Assembly: GCA_043769275.1 (NCBI GenBank)
Contig: JAYVJM010000065.1
Location: 1-39,552 of the forward strand
DNA from: JAYVJM01 sp043769275
GTDB lineage: Bacteria > Pseudomonadota > Gammaproteobacteria > Pseudomonadales > UBA7239
Length of the DNA stretch: 39,552 nt
Reading direction: 5' to 3'
The position numbers and the translations under genes were made by a program. Shown here piece after piece: positions 25,276 to 35,024 of this stretch (the stretch's first letter is position 1; the number at the start of each line of letters is the position of its first letter). The notes below the pieces were generated by a model, which saw only the letters and a list, made by a program, of their open reading frames with translations, did no database searches and was not told the origin of the DNA.

Positions 25276-25950
25276 TTAACAAGACCAGTTTATTGATGCC
25301 TTGCCGTGCGCGTTTAAATAGTCATTGATAGCTGAAAAATGCCCGTTGCCGATAAACCCCCTGTGTGCCGATAGCGGTGACGGGTGCGGCGACACTAAAA
25401 CAAGATGGTTATGACGATCAATTAAAGCACCTTTTTTTTGTGCGTAGCTACCCCACAACACAAAAACCAATCGCTCACGCCGTTCGTTAAGTAGCGTGAT
25501 GATGCGATCCGTAAAACGCTCCCAGCCGCGCCCGCTATGCGAGGCTGCCTGTCCATGCTCCACGGTCAACACCGCGTTCAGCAGCAACACCCCCTGCTCT
25601 GTCCATGCAGTTAAGTCGCCGTTTTGTGGCGACTTGATGGCTAGATCGCGCTCAAGTTCGGCAAAAATATTGAGCAGTGACGGCGGCGGCTTTACATCCG
25701 CAGGCACTGAAAAACACAGGCCGTGCGCCTGCCCTGCACCGTGATATGGGTCTTGACCCAGAATCACAACTTTCACCTTAGAAAACGGCGTGCAATTGAG
25801 CGCGTTAAACCAGTGCATAGCGGGCGGATAAATCACTTTTCCTTGTTGTTTTTCCTGCACCAGAAAAGCACGTAGTGCCTGCATGTAAGGCAGATCAAAC
25901 TCGTTTTGTAATAGAGCTAACCATTCCGGTTCAAGTTTAACGACACTCAT
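25276..25950 (-). CDS. ung: Uracil-DNA glycosylase
   Basis: Ung removes uracil from DNA as the first step of base-excision repair. The 224-aa product has the family 1 motifs GQDPYHG (catalytic Asp 67, His 70), the uracil-pocket region GLCFSVP, VLLLNAVLTVE, and the minor-groove loop HPSPLSAHRGF with the catalytic His. Its length equals that of the family. It lies 65 bases downstream of lysS on the same strand. Confidence 0.97.
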   Translation of the reverse strand: MSVVKLEPEWLALLQNEFDLPYMQALRAFLVQEKQQGKVIYPPAMHWFNALNCTPFSKVKVVILGQDPYHGAGQAHGLCFSVPADVKPPPSLLNIFAELERDLAIKSPQNGDLTAWTEQGVLLLNAVLTVEHGQAASHSGRGWERFTDRIITLLNERRERLVFVLWGSYAQKKGALIDRHNHLVLVSPHPSPLSAHRGFIGNGHFSAINDYLNAHGKASINWSC

Positions 25951-26015
25951 GAAAAACCTTCAACAAATTGCACGGTGATAAGCCAACACGTCGACAGACT
26001 AATGGTGAAAAGCAA

Positions 26016-27539
26016 TCAGTTTTGCGGGCGCATGTGCGGAAATAGAATGACATCACGAATCGAAGGCGAATCGGTTAGCAGCATTACCAATCGATCAATG
26101 CCAATACCCTCGCCGGCCGTCGGTGGCAGGCCGTATTCCAGCGCAGCAACATAGTCGGCATCAAAATGCATGGCCTCATCATTGCCTGCATCTTTATCTG
26201 CCACTTGCTGCAAGAATCGTTCGGCTTGATCTTCCGCGTCATTTAACTCGGAAAATCCATTAGCCAGTTCGCGACCGCCGACAAAAAACTCAAAGCGGTC
26301 TGTCACAAATGGATCATCATCATTGCGGCGCGCAAGCGGCGACACCTCAGTGGGATATTCAGTAATAAATGTTGGCTGAATCAAACGGTGCTCAACGGTT
26401 TTTTCAAAAATTTCTATTTGAATTTTTCCAAGCCCGTAGCTGTTTTTGAGCGGGATATCGAGTTTTTTAGCAATGGCTGTCGCGCCTTCGAGTGTACACA
26501 AATCTTTTGCATCTACGTCTGGATTAAAAAAAAGAATCGAATCAAATACAGTTAGACGCGCAAACGGTTTTGCAAAATCGTACGCGCGGGTTTCAATAAT
26601 TTCACCGTGACTATCACGCACCGTATTGATGAAATGGCTAGAACCTAAAGCGCGCTCAGTTACAAATTGCAGCATGCTTTCTGTTAAATCCATCAAATCG
26701 CGGTAATCAGCGTACGCCTGATAAAACTCCAGCATGGTAAATTCAGGATTGTGGCGCGTAGACAAACCTTCATTGCGAAAATTGCGGTTGATCTCAAATA
26801 CGCGCTCAAAACCGCCCACCACCAAGCGTTTTAAATACAGCTCTGGCGCAATGCGCAAATACATTTGTTGATCAAGCGCATTGTGAAAGGTGACAAAAGG
26901 TTTAGCGGTAGCGCCACCGGGAATCACCTGCATCATCGGCGTTTCCACTTCCAGAAATGCGCGCTCAGTGAGGTAACTGCGGATGGCATCAATCACTTTC
27001 GAGCGCGTGCGAAATACATGCTGCACATCGCTGTTAACTATTAAATCGACATAACGCTGACGGTAACGGGTTTCGGTATCCGATAAGCCGTGCCATTTAT
27101 CTGGCAGCGGGCGCAGGGCTTTGGTCAGCAGTTGTGCACGCTCAATCAGCACATATAAATCACCTTTGCCGGACTTATGCACAGGCCCTGTAGCACCAAC
27201 GATATCGCCAATATCCCAGCCTTTAATTTCATCTGCCTGCGGGTGATTTTTGTCGATGTAAAGCTGGATGCGGCCGCTAACATCTTGCAATAGCAAAAAA
27301 GGCCCGCGCTTGGCCATAAGGCGACCTGCTACGGCGGCAGATCGATTACGCTGCCCCAGCTCTTCTTTCGAGTATTCGCCCAGTTCGACCAGTAAATCGG
27401 CAGCTAAACTGTCTCGCCGAAAAACATTGGGAAATGCATGACCTTTTTCACGCACGGCAGATAGTTTTGCACGCCGCTCGGCTATCAGTTTATTTTCTTC
27501 GTTTGTTTGAGCATTTGCTTGCTCTGTGTTTTCAATCAT
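26016..27539 (-). CDS. lysS: Lysyl-tRNA synthetase (class II)
   Basis: LysS charges tRNA-Lys. The start at 27539 gives MIENTEQANAQTNEENKLIA, the usual variable N-terminus; a frame extends five codons further without support. The 507-aa product has the anticodon-binding OB fold (AGRLMAKRGPFLLLQDVSGRIQLY), the lysyl signature at motif 2 (FRNEGLSTRHNPEFTMLEFYQAY) and motif 3 (GIGIDRLVMLLTDSPSIRDV). The ribosome binding site is weak. prfB, its frequent partner, is not upstream; a beta-barrel gene with a terminator lies there. Confidence 0.97.
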   Translation of the reverse strand: MIENTEQANAQTNEENKLIAERRAKLSAVREKGHAFPNVFRRDSLAADLLVELGEYSKEELGQRNRSAAVAGRLMAKRGPFLLLQDVSGRIQLYIDKNHPQADEIKGWDIGDIVGATGPVHKSGKGDLYVLIERAQLLTKALRPLPDKWHGLSDTETRYRQRYVDLIVNSDVQHVFRTRSKVIDAIRSYLTERAFLEVETPMMQVIPGGATAKPFVTFHNALDQQMYLRIAPELYLKRLVVGGFERVFEINRNFRNEGLSTRHNPEFTMLEFYQAYADYRDLMDLTESMLQFVTERALGSSHFINTVRDSHGEIIETRAYDFAKPFARLTVFDSILFFNPDVDAKDLCTLEGATAIAKKLDIPLKNSYGLGKIQIEIFEKTVEHRLIQPTFITEYPTEVSPLARRNDDDPFVTDRFEFFVGGRELANGFSELNDAEDQAERFLQQVADKDAGNDEAMHFDADYVAALEYGLPPTAGEGIGIDRLVMLLTDSPSIRDVILFPHMRPQN

Positions 27540-27654
27540 TACCAGACCACCCACGGCTTCTGCCTTTTTGTCTCGATTTTACCGAGCGGCAGTATACCTC
27601 TACCGCCCTATGTCTTTTGGGCGTGCTGTAGCCGACACGGCCGCTCATAGACAA

Positions 27655-27682
27655 AAAGCCCCGCGATAAACAGCGGGGCTTT
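27655..27682 (-). terminator. Rho-independent terminator after the beta-barrel gene
   Basis: AAAGCCCCGC (27655-27664) and GCGGGGCTTT (27673-27682) form a perfect 10-base stem with an 8-base loop, followed by T-runs on both strands. It lies about 50 bases past the minus-strand beta-barrel stop and separates it from lysS. Confidence 0.9.
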
Positions 27683-27730
27683 TCGAAAGCAAAAAGCATC
27701 AACAGGCTTCTAAAGCCTCCTGCGCTGCCA

Positions 27731-28315
27731 TTAAAACGGGAATTTTAAGCCAACATTAAATTGATCAATGCGTTCAACTTGACCGGTTCTTTTCTTGTCA
27801 CCTACATCCCACATACGCTCTAAGCCGGCCAGCAGCGCAATAGAACCCAGATTCCATTGAACGCCAGCACCCAGTACCGGCGACCAGCCTGCGGCATCTT
27901 TCGAATAAATTCTAGAGCCAAAATTGTCTATTTTAATCCGAGTGTCGTAATACGATGCTCCACCCTTGCCGTACAAAGAAAAAGCATCTGTCAGCGGAAC
28001 ACGGCCGATCACGGCCAAGTCAAATGAATACGCCTGGAATGTCACCTTGCCGGAGTTTGCCCAGTGTTTTTCTGTCAGCTTGCCTAAGTCGCTGTAACCC
28101 GCCTGAAAACCAACATATTGATCCAAGTCATAACCACCGAAAAGGCTGTAAACTGTATCGCTATCATGACAATCAGTGCCGTGGATAGATGAACAAAAAC
28201 TCTTGCCTTTTGCATGACCGACATCGCCACCCACATAAAAATTCCCCGCTTGCGCTGCACCAACTAGCGTGGCAGAAGCCAAACCCAATGCCAGTAGTTT
28301 TTTATTAAGTACCAT
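27731..28315 (-). CDS. Small outer membrane beta-barrel protein (OmpA-like/OmpW-like)
   Basis: The start at 28315 gives a signal peptide MVLNKKLLALGLASATLVGA ending AQA before GNFYVGGDVGHAKG, with CCGGAGAA upstream; the longer frame is not used. The 194-aa precursor alternates hydrophobic and polar residues as in an 8-strand barrel (FGGYDLDQYVGFQAGYSDLG, AFSLYGKGGASYYDT) and ends with FNVGLKFPF, a C-terminal Phe that serves as the BAM recognition signal. Two cysteines near residues 40-50 may form a disulfide. It lacks the OmpA peptidoglycan domain. The exact function is unknown. Confidence 0.85.
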   Translation of the reverse strand: MVLNKKLLALGLASATLVGAAQAGNFYVGGDVGHAKGKSFCSSIHGTDCHDSDTVYSLFGGYDLDQYVGFQAGYSDLGKLTEKHWANSGKVTFQAYSFDLAVIGRVPLTDAFSLYGKGGASYYDTRIKIDNFGSRIYSKDAAGWSPVLGAGVQWNLGSIALLAGLERMWDVGDKKRTGQVERIDQFNVGLKFPF

Positions 28316-28526
28316 GGTAGTTCTCCGGAATAAAATGGATAAAGAAAATTGCCTGCAGGGAGGGATGAGGCTTAGCCGTTGAGCATCAATTTTTGCCATT
28401 TCCGCTACACGTCCAACCAACATAAAAATCTCATCAGGCAGGCCGTAGACAATGCGCCTGATAGAATGGTTCCCGCATATTCCCATCCTTTTTTATTTCG
28501 CTTACTTTTTCCTTTGAGGAGCCTGC

Positions 28527-30041
28527 ATGACCGTCATTCGCCAAGAAGACTTAATCGCCAGCGTCGCTGATGCCTTGCAATTTATTTCCTACTACCATCC
28601 TGTTGATTTTATTCAAGCTATGCACAGAGCTTATGAGCGCGAGCAGAGCACAGCGGCCAAAGATGCGATGGCGCAAATTTTAATTAATTCGCGCCTATGC
28701 GCCGAAGGTCGCCGCCCTATTTGCCAAGACACCGGCATCGTCACAGTATTTGTAAAAGTCGGCATGGGCGTGCGCTGGGATGCAAAAATGAGCCTAGACG
28801 ACATGATTAACGAAGGCGTGCGTCGAGCTTATCTAAACCCTGACAATGTGCTGCGCGCCTCCATTCTGGCTGATCCTGCCGGCGCACGCCGTAACACAAA
28901 AGACAACACGCCAGCGGTAATTCATTACCAGATCGTGCAGGGCAATACCGTGGATATCCATGTGGCCGCCAAAGGTGGCGGATCAGAAAACAAATCAAAA
29001 ATGGTGATGCTGAACCCGTCCGACAGTATCGTCGATTGGGTACTGAAAACCGTGCCTACGATGGGTGCGGGCTGGTGCCCACCTGGCATGCTCGGCATCG
29101 GCATCGGTGGAACGGCCGAAAAAGCCGCGCTGCTGGCCAAAGAAGTCTTGATGGAGCCCATCGACATTTACGATTTGATGGCGCACGGTGCAAATAATCG
29201 CATTGAAGAATTGCGCTTGGAATTATTTGAAAAGGTGAACAAGCTCGGTATCGGCGCACAAGGTTTAGGAGGACTAACCACCGTGCTAGACGTGAAAATC
29301 AAAGACTACCCCACGCACGCAGCTTCACTGCCAATAGCGATGATTCCCAACTGCGCCGCCACCCGTCACGCCCATTTTGTGCTGGACGGCACAGGTGCAG
29401 CATTGCAAACACCACCCTCACTAGATCAGTGGCCAGATATTAGCTGGAGCGCCGACAGCGCACGCCGTGTTAATTTAAATGGCATCACAAAAGCCGATAT
29501 TGCGCAGTGGAAAACGGGTGAAACGCTACTGCTCTCCGGAAAAATGCTAACTGGCCGCGATGCCGCACACAAAAAAATGACCGAAATGCTCGCCGCCGGC
29601 GAACAACTGCCGGTAGACCTGACTAATCGCTTCATCTATTACGTCGGCCCTGTTGACCCCGTGCGCGACGAAGTGGTCGGCCCCGCCGGCCCAACTACCG
29701 CCACGCGCATGGATAAATTCACGCGAACCATGCTGGAGAAAACCGGCTTGATAGGCATGATTGGCAAATCAGAACGCGGTTCAGCCGCAATTGAAGCCAT
29801 CAAAGACAATAAGGCCGTGTACCTAATGGCAGTGGGTGGCGCAGCCTATCTAGTCTCAAAAGCCATCATCGGCGCACAAGTACTGGCCTTCCCTGAAATG
29901 GGCATGGAGGCGATTTACGAATTTGATGTTAAAGATATGCCAGTAACTGTTGCTGTAGATACCAACGGCATTTCTGTACACAACACCGGACCACAAATCT
30001 GGGAGGAAAAAATACGCACAGAACATTTACAGGTAGTGTGA
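28527..30041 (+). CDS. fumA: Fumarate hydratase class I (4Fe-4S)
   Basis: It interconverts fumarate and malate in the citric acid cycle using an oxygen-sensitive 4Fe-4S cluster. The 504-aa single-chain form joins the alpha and beta parts. Likely cluster cysteines are C66 (ICQDTG), C184 (GAGWCPPG) and C276 (NCAATRH). The C-terminal part has VDPVRDEVVGPAGPTTATRMD and the GKSERG loop. TGAGGAG precedes the ATG. The DUF1653 gene begins one base after the stop. Assignment as FumA or FumB is not separable; the symbol means class I type. Confidence 0.94.
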   Translation: MTVIRQEDLIASVADALQFISYYHPVDFIQAMHRAYEREQSTAAKDAMAQILINSRLCAEGRRPICQDTGIVTVFVKVGMGVRWDAKMSLDDMINEGVRRAYLNPDNVLRASILADPAGARRNTKDNTPAVIHYQIVQGNTVDIHVAAKGGGSENKSKMVMLNPSDSIVDWVLKTVPTMGAGWCPPGMLGIGIGGTAEKAALLAKEVLMEPIDIYDLMAHGANNRIEELRLELFEKVNKLGIGAQGLGGLTTVLDVKIKDYPTHAASLPIAMIPNCAATRHAHFVLDGTGAALQTPPSLDQWPDISWSADSARRVNLNGITKADIAQWKTGETLLLSGKMLTGRDAAHKKMTEMLAAGEQLPVDLTNRFIYYVGPVDPVRDEVVGPAGPTTATRMDKFTRTMLEKTGLIGMIGKSERGSAAIEAIKDNKAVYLMAVGGAAYLVSKAIIGAQVLAFPEMGMEAIYEFDVKDMPVTVAVDTNGISVHNTGPQIWEEKIRTEHLQVV

Positions 30042-30042
30042 T

Positions 30043-30270
30043 ATGACGAAAAAAGACGTGCTAAAACACGGTGTTTATCGCCATTACAAAGGAAATTACT
30101 ATCTAGTGACAGGTACAGCGCATCACTCAGAAACAGGCGAGCTGCTGGCGGTTTATCGTTGTTTATACGGCGATTACGGTCTGTGGGTGCGCCCGCTCGC
30201 TATGTTTATGGGAACGGTTGATATTGATGGCGCTCCGCAGGCTCGATTTATTTTTGTCCACGAAACATAA
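30043..30270 (+). CDS. DUF1653 family protein
   Basis: This 75-aa protein matches the small DUF1653 family: GVYRHYKGNYYLVTGTAHHS, a TGELLAVYR strand, and YGDYGLWVRPLAMFMGTVD. The fold is a small beta-rich barrel, and no function is established. Its ATG lies one base after the fumarase stop, so it is translated from the same message. No membrane or signal segment is present. Confidence 0.9.
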   Translation: MTKKDVLKHGVYRHYKGNYYLVTGTAHHSETGELLAVYRCLYGDYGLWVRPLAMFMGTVDIDGAPQARFIFVHET

Positions 30271-30347
30271 AAGCACACGAGTATGCAATGAAAAACCTGA
30301 ATCAACAAAGCTGTAAAGCTGAAAACATCTGCGCGGCTTAAACACTT

Positions 30348-31685
30348 ATGATGAAAAGCAACCCTGACCATATTCTTAGCGTTACAGACCTTAACCGTCG
30401 TGCACGGCAGTTGCTGGAGATACAGTTCTCGATGGTGTGGGTACGCGGGGAAATATCCAACTTGTCCACGCCATCATCCGGCCACAGCTATTTCACACTC
30501 AAAGACAACAAAGCGCAGATACGTTGCGCGATGTTTAAAGGCAATAACTCGCTGCTGCGCTTTAAGCCGGAACACGGCATGCAAATCATCGCACGCGGGC
30601 GCGTGAGCCTCTATGAAGGGCGCGGCGACTACCAGCTAATCATTGAAAACATGAGCGTCGATGGCGCAGGCAATCTGCAAATTGCATTTGAACAGTTGAA
30701 ACAAAAGCTAGCTGACGAACGCTTATTCGACGAGGAGTTTAAACAAGCGCTGCCAGCTTTTCCGCAGCATATTGGAGTGATCACATCGCCAACAGGTGCT
30801 GTAATACGCGATATTTTATCGGTATTAAAACGCCGCTTCCCCGCAATTCGCGTGAGCATTTTCCCTGTGCCAGTACAGGGTGAATATGCAGCTCCCGCCA
30901 TCGTGCATGCATTAGCTTTAGCCAATCAACAAGCCGACATAGACACACTGATTCTCGCACGCGGCGGCGGTTCGCTAGAAGATTTGTGGGCATTCAATGA
31001 AGAAGCCGTTGTGCGTGCCGTGTTTGCTAGCGAAATTCCCGTAGTCAGTGCCGTCGGCCATGAAACTGACTTTACGCTGTGTGATTTTGTCGCCGATGTA
31101 CGTGCGCCTACGCCGTCCGTAGCCGCTGAAATGCTATCGCCCGATCAAGCTGATATTGCAACATTGCTCGCCGACTATCTACGCCAACTCACCTCATTCG
31201 CGCAACGTAGCATTGCAGCGCAACGCCTGCACTTACTGCACTTGACGAAACGCTTGCGCCACCCCAAACACGCCTTGCGCGAGCAACAGCAGAAACTCGA
31301 CCATCTGGAATGGCGATTTCGGCAAGCGCTCATTAAAAACCAGCAAAATCCAGCGCGTCGCTTAGAAAAACTGCAGACAAAACTGCAGCCATTTAATCCA
31401 CTACAACAGATACAAACACTACGTTTGCGCGTTGCGCGTGCGCACGATGATTTATTGAAAAACACACTGCAAAATTTGCACGCCCAACGGCAGCGTTTGC
31501 AGTATTTAGTTGCGCTTTTGGATGGCATCAGCCCGCTTAACACACTCAAACGCGGTTATGCCATTGTGCAAGACGAGCAACACAACACGCTCACGAACGC
31601 CTCTACAACAACCGTAGGTGCGCATGTTTATGTGCGCCTGTTTAACGGCCAGCTGGCTTGCGTCGTCAAAACAATAGAAGCCTGA
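30348..31685 (+). CDS. xseA: Exodeoxyribonuclease VII large subunit
   Basis: XseA forms ExoVII with XseB and degrades single-stranded DNA. The 445-aa product has an N-terminal OB fold (MVWVRGEISNLSTPSSGHSYF), the catalytic domain with GVITSPTGAVIRDI, LILARGGGSLEDLWAFNEE and SAVGHETDFTLCDFVADVRAPTP, then a long coiled-coil region (about 280-400) and the C-terminal NTLKRGYAIV. Two ATG codons stand at the start (30348, 30351). xseB is not in the window. Confidence 0.96.
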   Translation: MMKSNPDHILSVTDLNRRARQLLEIQFSMVWVRGEISNLSTPSSGHSYFTLKDNKAQIRCAMFKGNNSLLRFKPEHGMQIIARGRVSLYEGRGDYQLIIENMSVDGAGNLQIAFEQLKQKLADERLFDEEFKQALPAFPQHIGVITSPTGAVIRDILSVLKRRFPAIRVSIFPVPVQGEYAAPAIVHALALANQQADIDTLILARGGGSLEDLWAFNEEAVVRAVFASEIPVVSAVGHETDFTLCDFVADVRAPTPSVAAEMLSPDQADIATLLADYLRQLTSFAQRSIAAQRLHLLHLTKRLRHPKHALREQQQKLDHLEWRFRQALIKNQQNPARRLEKLQTKLQPFNPLQQIQTLRLRVARAHDDLLKNTLQNLHAQRQRLQYLVALLDGISPLNTLKRGYAIVQDEQHNTLTNASTTTVGAHVYVRLFNGQLACVVKTIEA

Positions 31686-31710
31686 ATACATGCCTAAAAA
31701 TGGGCGATTC

Positions 31711-31739
31711 TTGACAGTACATACTGCGCTGCCTAGCAT
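31711..31739 (+). promoter_or_regulatory. Probable sigma-70 promoter of ispB
   Basis: TTGACA (31711-31716) and TAGCAT (31734-31739) are separated by 17 bases. The -35 box is perfect; the -10 box matches 4 of 6. It lies about 80 bases before the ispB start. Confidence 0.5.
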
Positions 31740-31819
31740 GCGGCCTGCCCTATTATCCATCCGCTATCCCGTGCGTTATTCGCTTTGAAGTCACTCTATT
31801 CTTAAACAGGTTTTTACTC

Positions 31820-32782
31820 GTGCTGTCATTCCACCAAGCCGTCGTAGACGATATTCAAACGGTCAACGCACTTATTCTAAAACAACTGCATTCCGAAGTG
31901 CCGATGGTGGAAAATGTTGGTCACTATATTGTCGATGCCGGCGGAAAACGCTTACGCCCATTGTTGGTGTTGCTCGTTGCCAAAAGTTTACATTACGTCG
32001 GCACACAGCATATTGACATGGCAGTTATCGTCGAATTCATTCACACAGCCACGCTGTTACATGATGATGTCGTAGACGTTTCCTCGCTACGCCGTGGCCG
32101 CGCTACGGCTAACTCCCTATTTGGCAATGCGCCCAGCGTGCTAGTGGGCGATTTTCTTTACTCGCGTGCTTTTCAAATGCTGGTGACACTAGCAGACATG
32201 AACATCATGGGCGTAATGGCAAACGCCACTAATATCATCGCAGAAGGAGAGGTGCTGCAACTGGTACACGCTGGCGACATCAACACCAGCGAAGCGCACT
32301 ACCGCCGCGTCATTCGTTGCAAAACAGCACAATTATTCTCAGCCGCTGCAGAATGCGGCGCGCGCTTGTGTAAAGAGCCAGAGGAAATTTGTCAAAAGTT
32401 CAGCCGCTATGGGCTGCATCTAGGCACGGCCTTTCAATTGATTGACGACGTGCTAGATTACAGCGGCGATAGCGAGCAGCTTGGCAAAAACATCGGCGAT
32501 GATCTGGCCGAAGGCAAACCAACCCTGCCGCTCATTTATACGCTACTACACGGCAACGAAGACGAAGTGGCTATCGTGAAACACGCGATTCTAGAAAAAA
32601 CTGCAGAAAACTTAGAGCAGATTATCGCTCTCGTAACAAAAAACGGCGCTTTGCTCTACACAGAAAAAGCCGCTAAGGCAGAAGCAGAAAGTGCCCTCGC
32701 CTGCCTAGATGGCCTGCCCGACTCCATTTACCGCGATCAACTGGCAGCGTTGGCGCACTTTGCGCTACACAGGCAATGCTAA
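31820..32782 (+). CDS. ispB: Octaprenyl diphosphate synthase (trans-polyprenyl synthase)
   Basis: IspB makes the long side chain of ubiquinone. The 320-aa product has GGKRLRPLL near 41, the first Asp-rich motif DDVVD (82-86), the second DDVLD (209-213), RRGRATAN, and GDDLAEGKPTLPLIY. The start is GTG, chosen because the protein then begins at the usual N-terminus. The next gene (pgi) starts 34 bases after the stop. Product chain length cannot be read with certainty. Confidence 0.93.
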   Translation: MLSFHQAVVDDIQTVNALILKQLHSEVPMVENVGHYIVDAGGKRLRPLLVLLVAKSLHYVGTQHIDMAVIVEFIHTATLLHDDVVDVSSLRRGRATANSLFGNAPSVLVGDFLYSRAFQMLVTLADMNIMGVMANATNIIAEGEVLQLVHAGDINTSEAHYRRVIRCKTAQLFSAAAECGARLCKEPEEICQKFSRYGLHLGTAFQLIDDVLDYSGDSEQLGKNIGDDLAEGKPTLPLIYTLLHGNEDEVAIVKHAILEKTAENLEQIIALVTKNGALLYTEKAAKAEAESALACLDGLPDSIYRDQLAALAHFALHRQC

Positions 32783-32816
32783 AGCACCCGCTACCACACA
32801 AAAAAGGACAACAACC

Positions 32817-34484
32817 GTGACCGCACCCAGTGCGCCAACCTTAGAGCAACGCCTTGCCTGCTGGCCAAAACTACAACAGCAGCGTGCGCGCTACGACAAC
32901 ATTACTCTGGCGGCACTGTTTGCGGCGGACAAACAGCGAGTAAGCGATTGCTGCATTGAAGCGGCCGGTTTACGACTGGACTATTCCAAACACTTTATAG
33001 ACACACAGACGCGCGATGTGCTTCTGCAACTGGCAGAGCAAGCGGCATTACCGGCCGCGATTAACGCATTGCTACACGGGGATAAGGTCAACAACACCGA
33101 AAAACGCGCAGCACTTCACACCGCATTGCGAAGCACAAATAGCCCACTTCACGGCCAAGAAATTGCAGATGTTTTGACGCGTATGGAAGGAGTGGTTGCC
33201 GCTATACACAATGGCAGTTGGCGCGGTTTTAGCGGCGAGAAAATTAGCGACATCGTTAATATAGGCATCGGCGGCTCTGATCTTGGCCCACAAATGGCCA
33301 CGCACGCGCTTAACGATTTCAACACACAAAACGTGCGGCTGCACTTTGTATCGAATGTCGACCCATCCTGCCTGCAAGAAATCCTCGCACACTTAAATCC
33401 TGCGCGAACACTGTTTATTGTTGCGTCAAAATCTTTTACCACGCTGGAAACATTACTAAACGCGGAAGCTGCCAAGCACTGGATACTGGCCGCTACAAAC
33501 AGTGAGCAAGCCCAAACCGCCATCTCTAAGCATTTTGTAGCGATATCAACTGCCGTGCAAAAAGCACAAGCCTTTGGTATTGATGCCGCCAATATTTTGC
33601 CCATTTGGGATTGGGTTGGCGGGCGCTATTCGCTGTGGTCGGCTATCGGCTTACCCATTGCGCTGGCTGTTGGTATGCGAAATTTCCGCCAAATGCTGGC
33701 AGGCGCTGCGGCAATGGATGAACATTTTGCCACTGCGCCGCTTGTGCAAAACATGCCTGTGATAATGGGATTGCTGGGGGTTTGGTACCGGCATTTTTGG
33801 GGCGCACATAGCCATGCTGTGCTGCCTTACGATCACTATTTGCGTTACTTCCCCGACTATTTACAACAATTGGACATGGAAAGTAACGGCAAAAGCGTCA
33901 GTCGCGAAGGTCTCACCCTACCCTATTCCAGCGGCCCAATTATTTGGGGCTCTGTCGGCACCAATGGCCAACACTCCTTCCACCAATTACTGCATCAAGG
34001 CACTCACTTTATCCCCGCCGATTTTATTTTGACGCTCCACGGCCGCACAAAAAACACCGAGCGGCACTGCCATTTACTCGCCAATGGATTAGCGCAAAGC
34101 CAAGCACTAATGTGTGGGAAAACGCTCGAACAAGCAGAAAATGAGCTACGCCAACAAGGCGTATCTGAAACCGAAATCACATCCCTAGCACCGCATAAAA
34201 CCATTCCAGGTAATCGCCCCAGCAGCATTATCAGTCTCGACGCGCTTACCCCATTTACCCTTGGTGCGCTTGCCGCGCTGTACGAACATAAAGTGTATGT
34301 GCAGAGCGTATTGTGGAATATCAACCCATTTGACCAATGGGGTGTAGAGCTAGGCAAACAATTATCCATGCCTATTTTTCATGAACTAAACGGCGCGCCA
34401 ACTATAAACGGCAACATGCAAGATGCTTCCACCACCGCGCTAATAGTGCGTTATCAACAATTAAGCAAGCCGGGCAAGGCATGA
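32817..34484 (+). CDS. pgi: Glucose-6-phosphate isomerase
   Basis: Pgi interconverts glucose-6-phosphate and fructose-6-phosphate. I start at GTG 32817 because AAAAAGGA lies 8 bases before it and the protein then is 555 aa, near the family length; the frame extends upstream into ispB without support. Signatures present: NIGIGGSDLGP, DWVGGRYSLWSAIGLPIAL, the ESNGKS loop, GTNGQHSFHQLLHQG and NPFDQWGVELGKQL. The cobU ATG overlaps the stop (ATGA). Confidence 0.95.
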   Translation: MTAPSAPTLEQRLACWPKLQQQRARYDNITLAALFAADKQRVSDCCIEAAGLRLDYSKHFIDTQTRDVLLQLAEQAALPAAINALLHGDKVNNTEKRAALHTALRSTNSPLHGQEIADVLTRMEGVVAAIHNGSWRGFSGEKISDIVNIGIGGSDLGPQMATHALNDFNTQNVRLHFVSNVDPSCLQEILAHLNPARTLFIVASKSFTTLETLLNAEAAKHWILAATNSEQAQTAISKHFVAISTAVQKAQAFGIDAANILPIWDWVGGRYSLWSAIGLPIALAVGMRNFRQMLAGAAAMDEHFATAPLVQNMPVIMGLLGVWYRHFWGAHSHAVLPYDHYLRYFPDYLQQLDMESNGKSVSREGLTLPYSSGPIIWGSVGTNGQHSFHQLLHQGTHFIPADFILTLHGRTKNTERHCHLLANGLAQSQALMCGKTLEQAENELRQQGVSETEITSLAPHKTIPGNRPSSIISLDALTPFTLGALAALYEHKVYVQSVLWNINPFDQWGVELGKQLSMPIFHELNGAPTINGNMQDASTTALIVRYQQLSKPGKA

Positions 34485-34987
34485 AAACGCTGGTTCTCGG
34501 TGGCGCACGCTCTGGAAAAAGTCGTCATGCAGAAAAACTTGCGGCAAGCACCGACAAACAAAAAATCTATATCGCCACTGCACAGGCACTGGACACCGAA
34601 ATGCAGCAGCGCATTACAAGACATCAACACGACCGCGGCAACGGCTGGCACACCATTGAAGAACCACTACTGCTAGCGGAAACACTGGCTGTACACGTAA
34701 ACGAAAACAAGGTGATATTAGTCGACTGCTTAACGCTATGGCTCACGAATTTACTGTTAGCAGGCGAAAATATTTTTATGCGCGAGCGAAAAGCCTTGCT
34801 GCACACGCTGCCGCAATTAACAGGCGATATTATTTTTGTCAGCAATGAGGTTGGCTTAGGAATTGTAGCGGCTGATGTGCTGTCGCGGCGTTTTGTGGAT
34901 GAGGCCGGACACTTGCATCAAGCACTGGCGGCGCAGTGCGAGCGCGTGCATTTTTTGGTAGCAGGGCTTGCGCAAAATCTAAAATAA
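34481..34987 (+). CDS. cobU: Adenosylcobinamide kinase / guanylyltransferase
   Basis: CobU phosphorylates adenosylcobinamide and then transfers GMP to it, in the lower-ligand assembly of cobalamin. The 168-aa protein has Walker A GGARSGKS (7-14), IATAQALDTEM, RHQHDRGNGWHTIEEP with the likely guanylylated His 48, LTLWLTNLL and NEVGLGIV. It overlaps pgi by ATGA and may be translated from the pgi message. No other cobalamin gene is in the window. Confidence 0.93.
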   Translation: MKTLVLGGARSGKSRHAEKLAASTDKQKIYIATAQALDTEMQQRITRHQHDRGNGWHTIEEPLLLAETLAVHVNENKVILVDCLTLWLTNLLLAGENIFMRERKALLHTLPQLTGDIIFVSNEVGLGIVAADVLSRRFVDEAGHLHQALAAQCERVHFLVAGLAQNLK

Positions 34988-35024
34988 AAACACGACATTA
35001 TGGCTCTAACCTCTACCGAAGAAT

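Noticed and set aside
32709..32816. Upstream extension of pgi into ispB
   Set aside because: The GTG at 32817 has a good ribosome binding site and gives the normal protein length; the extension is not pgi-like.
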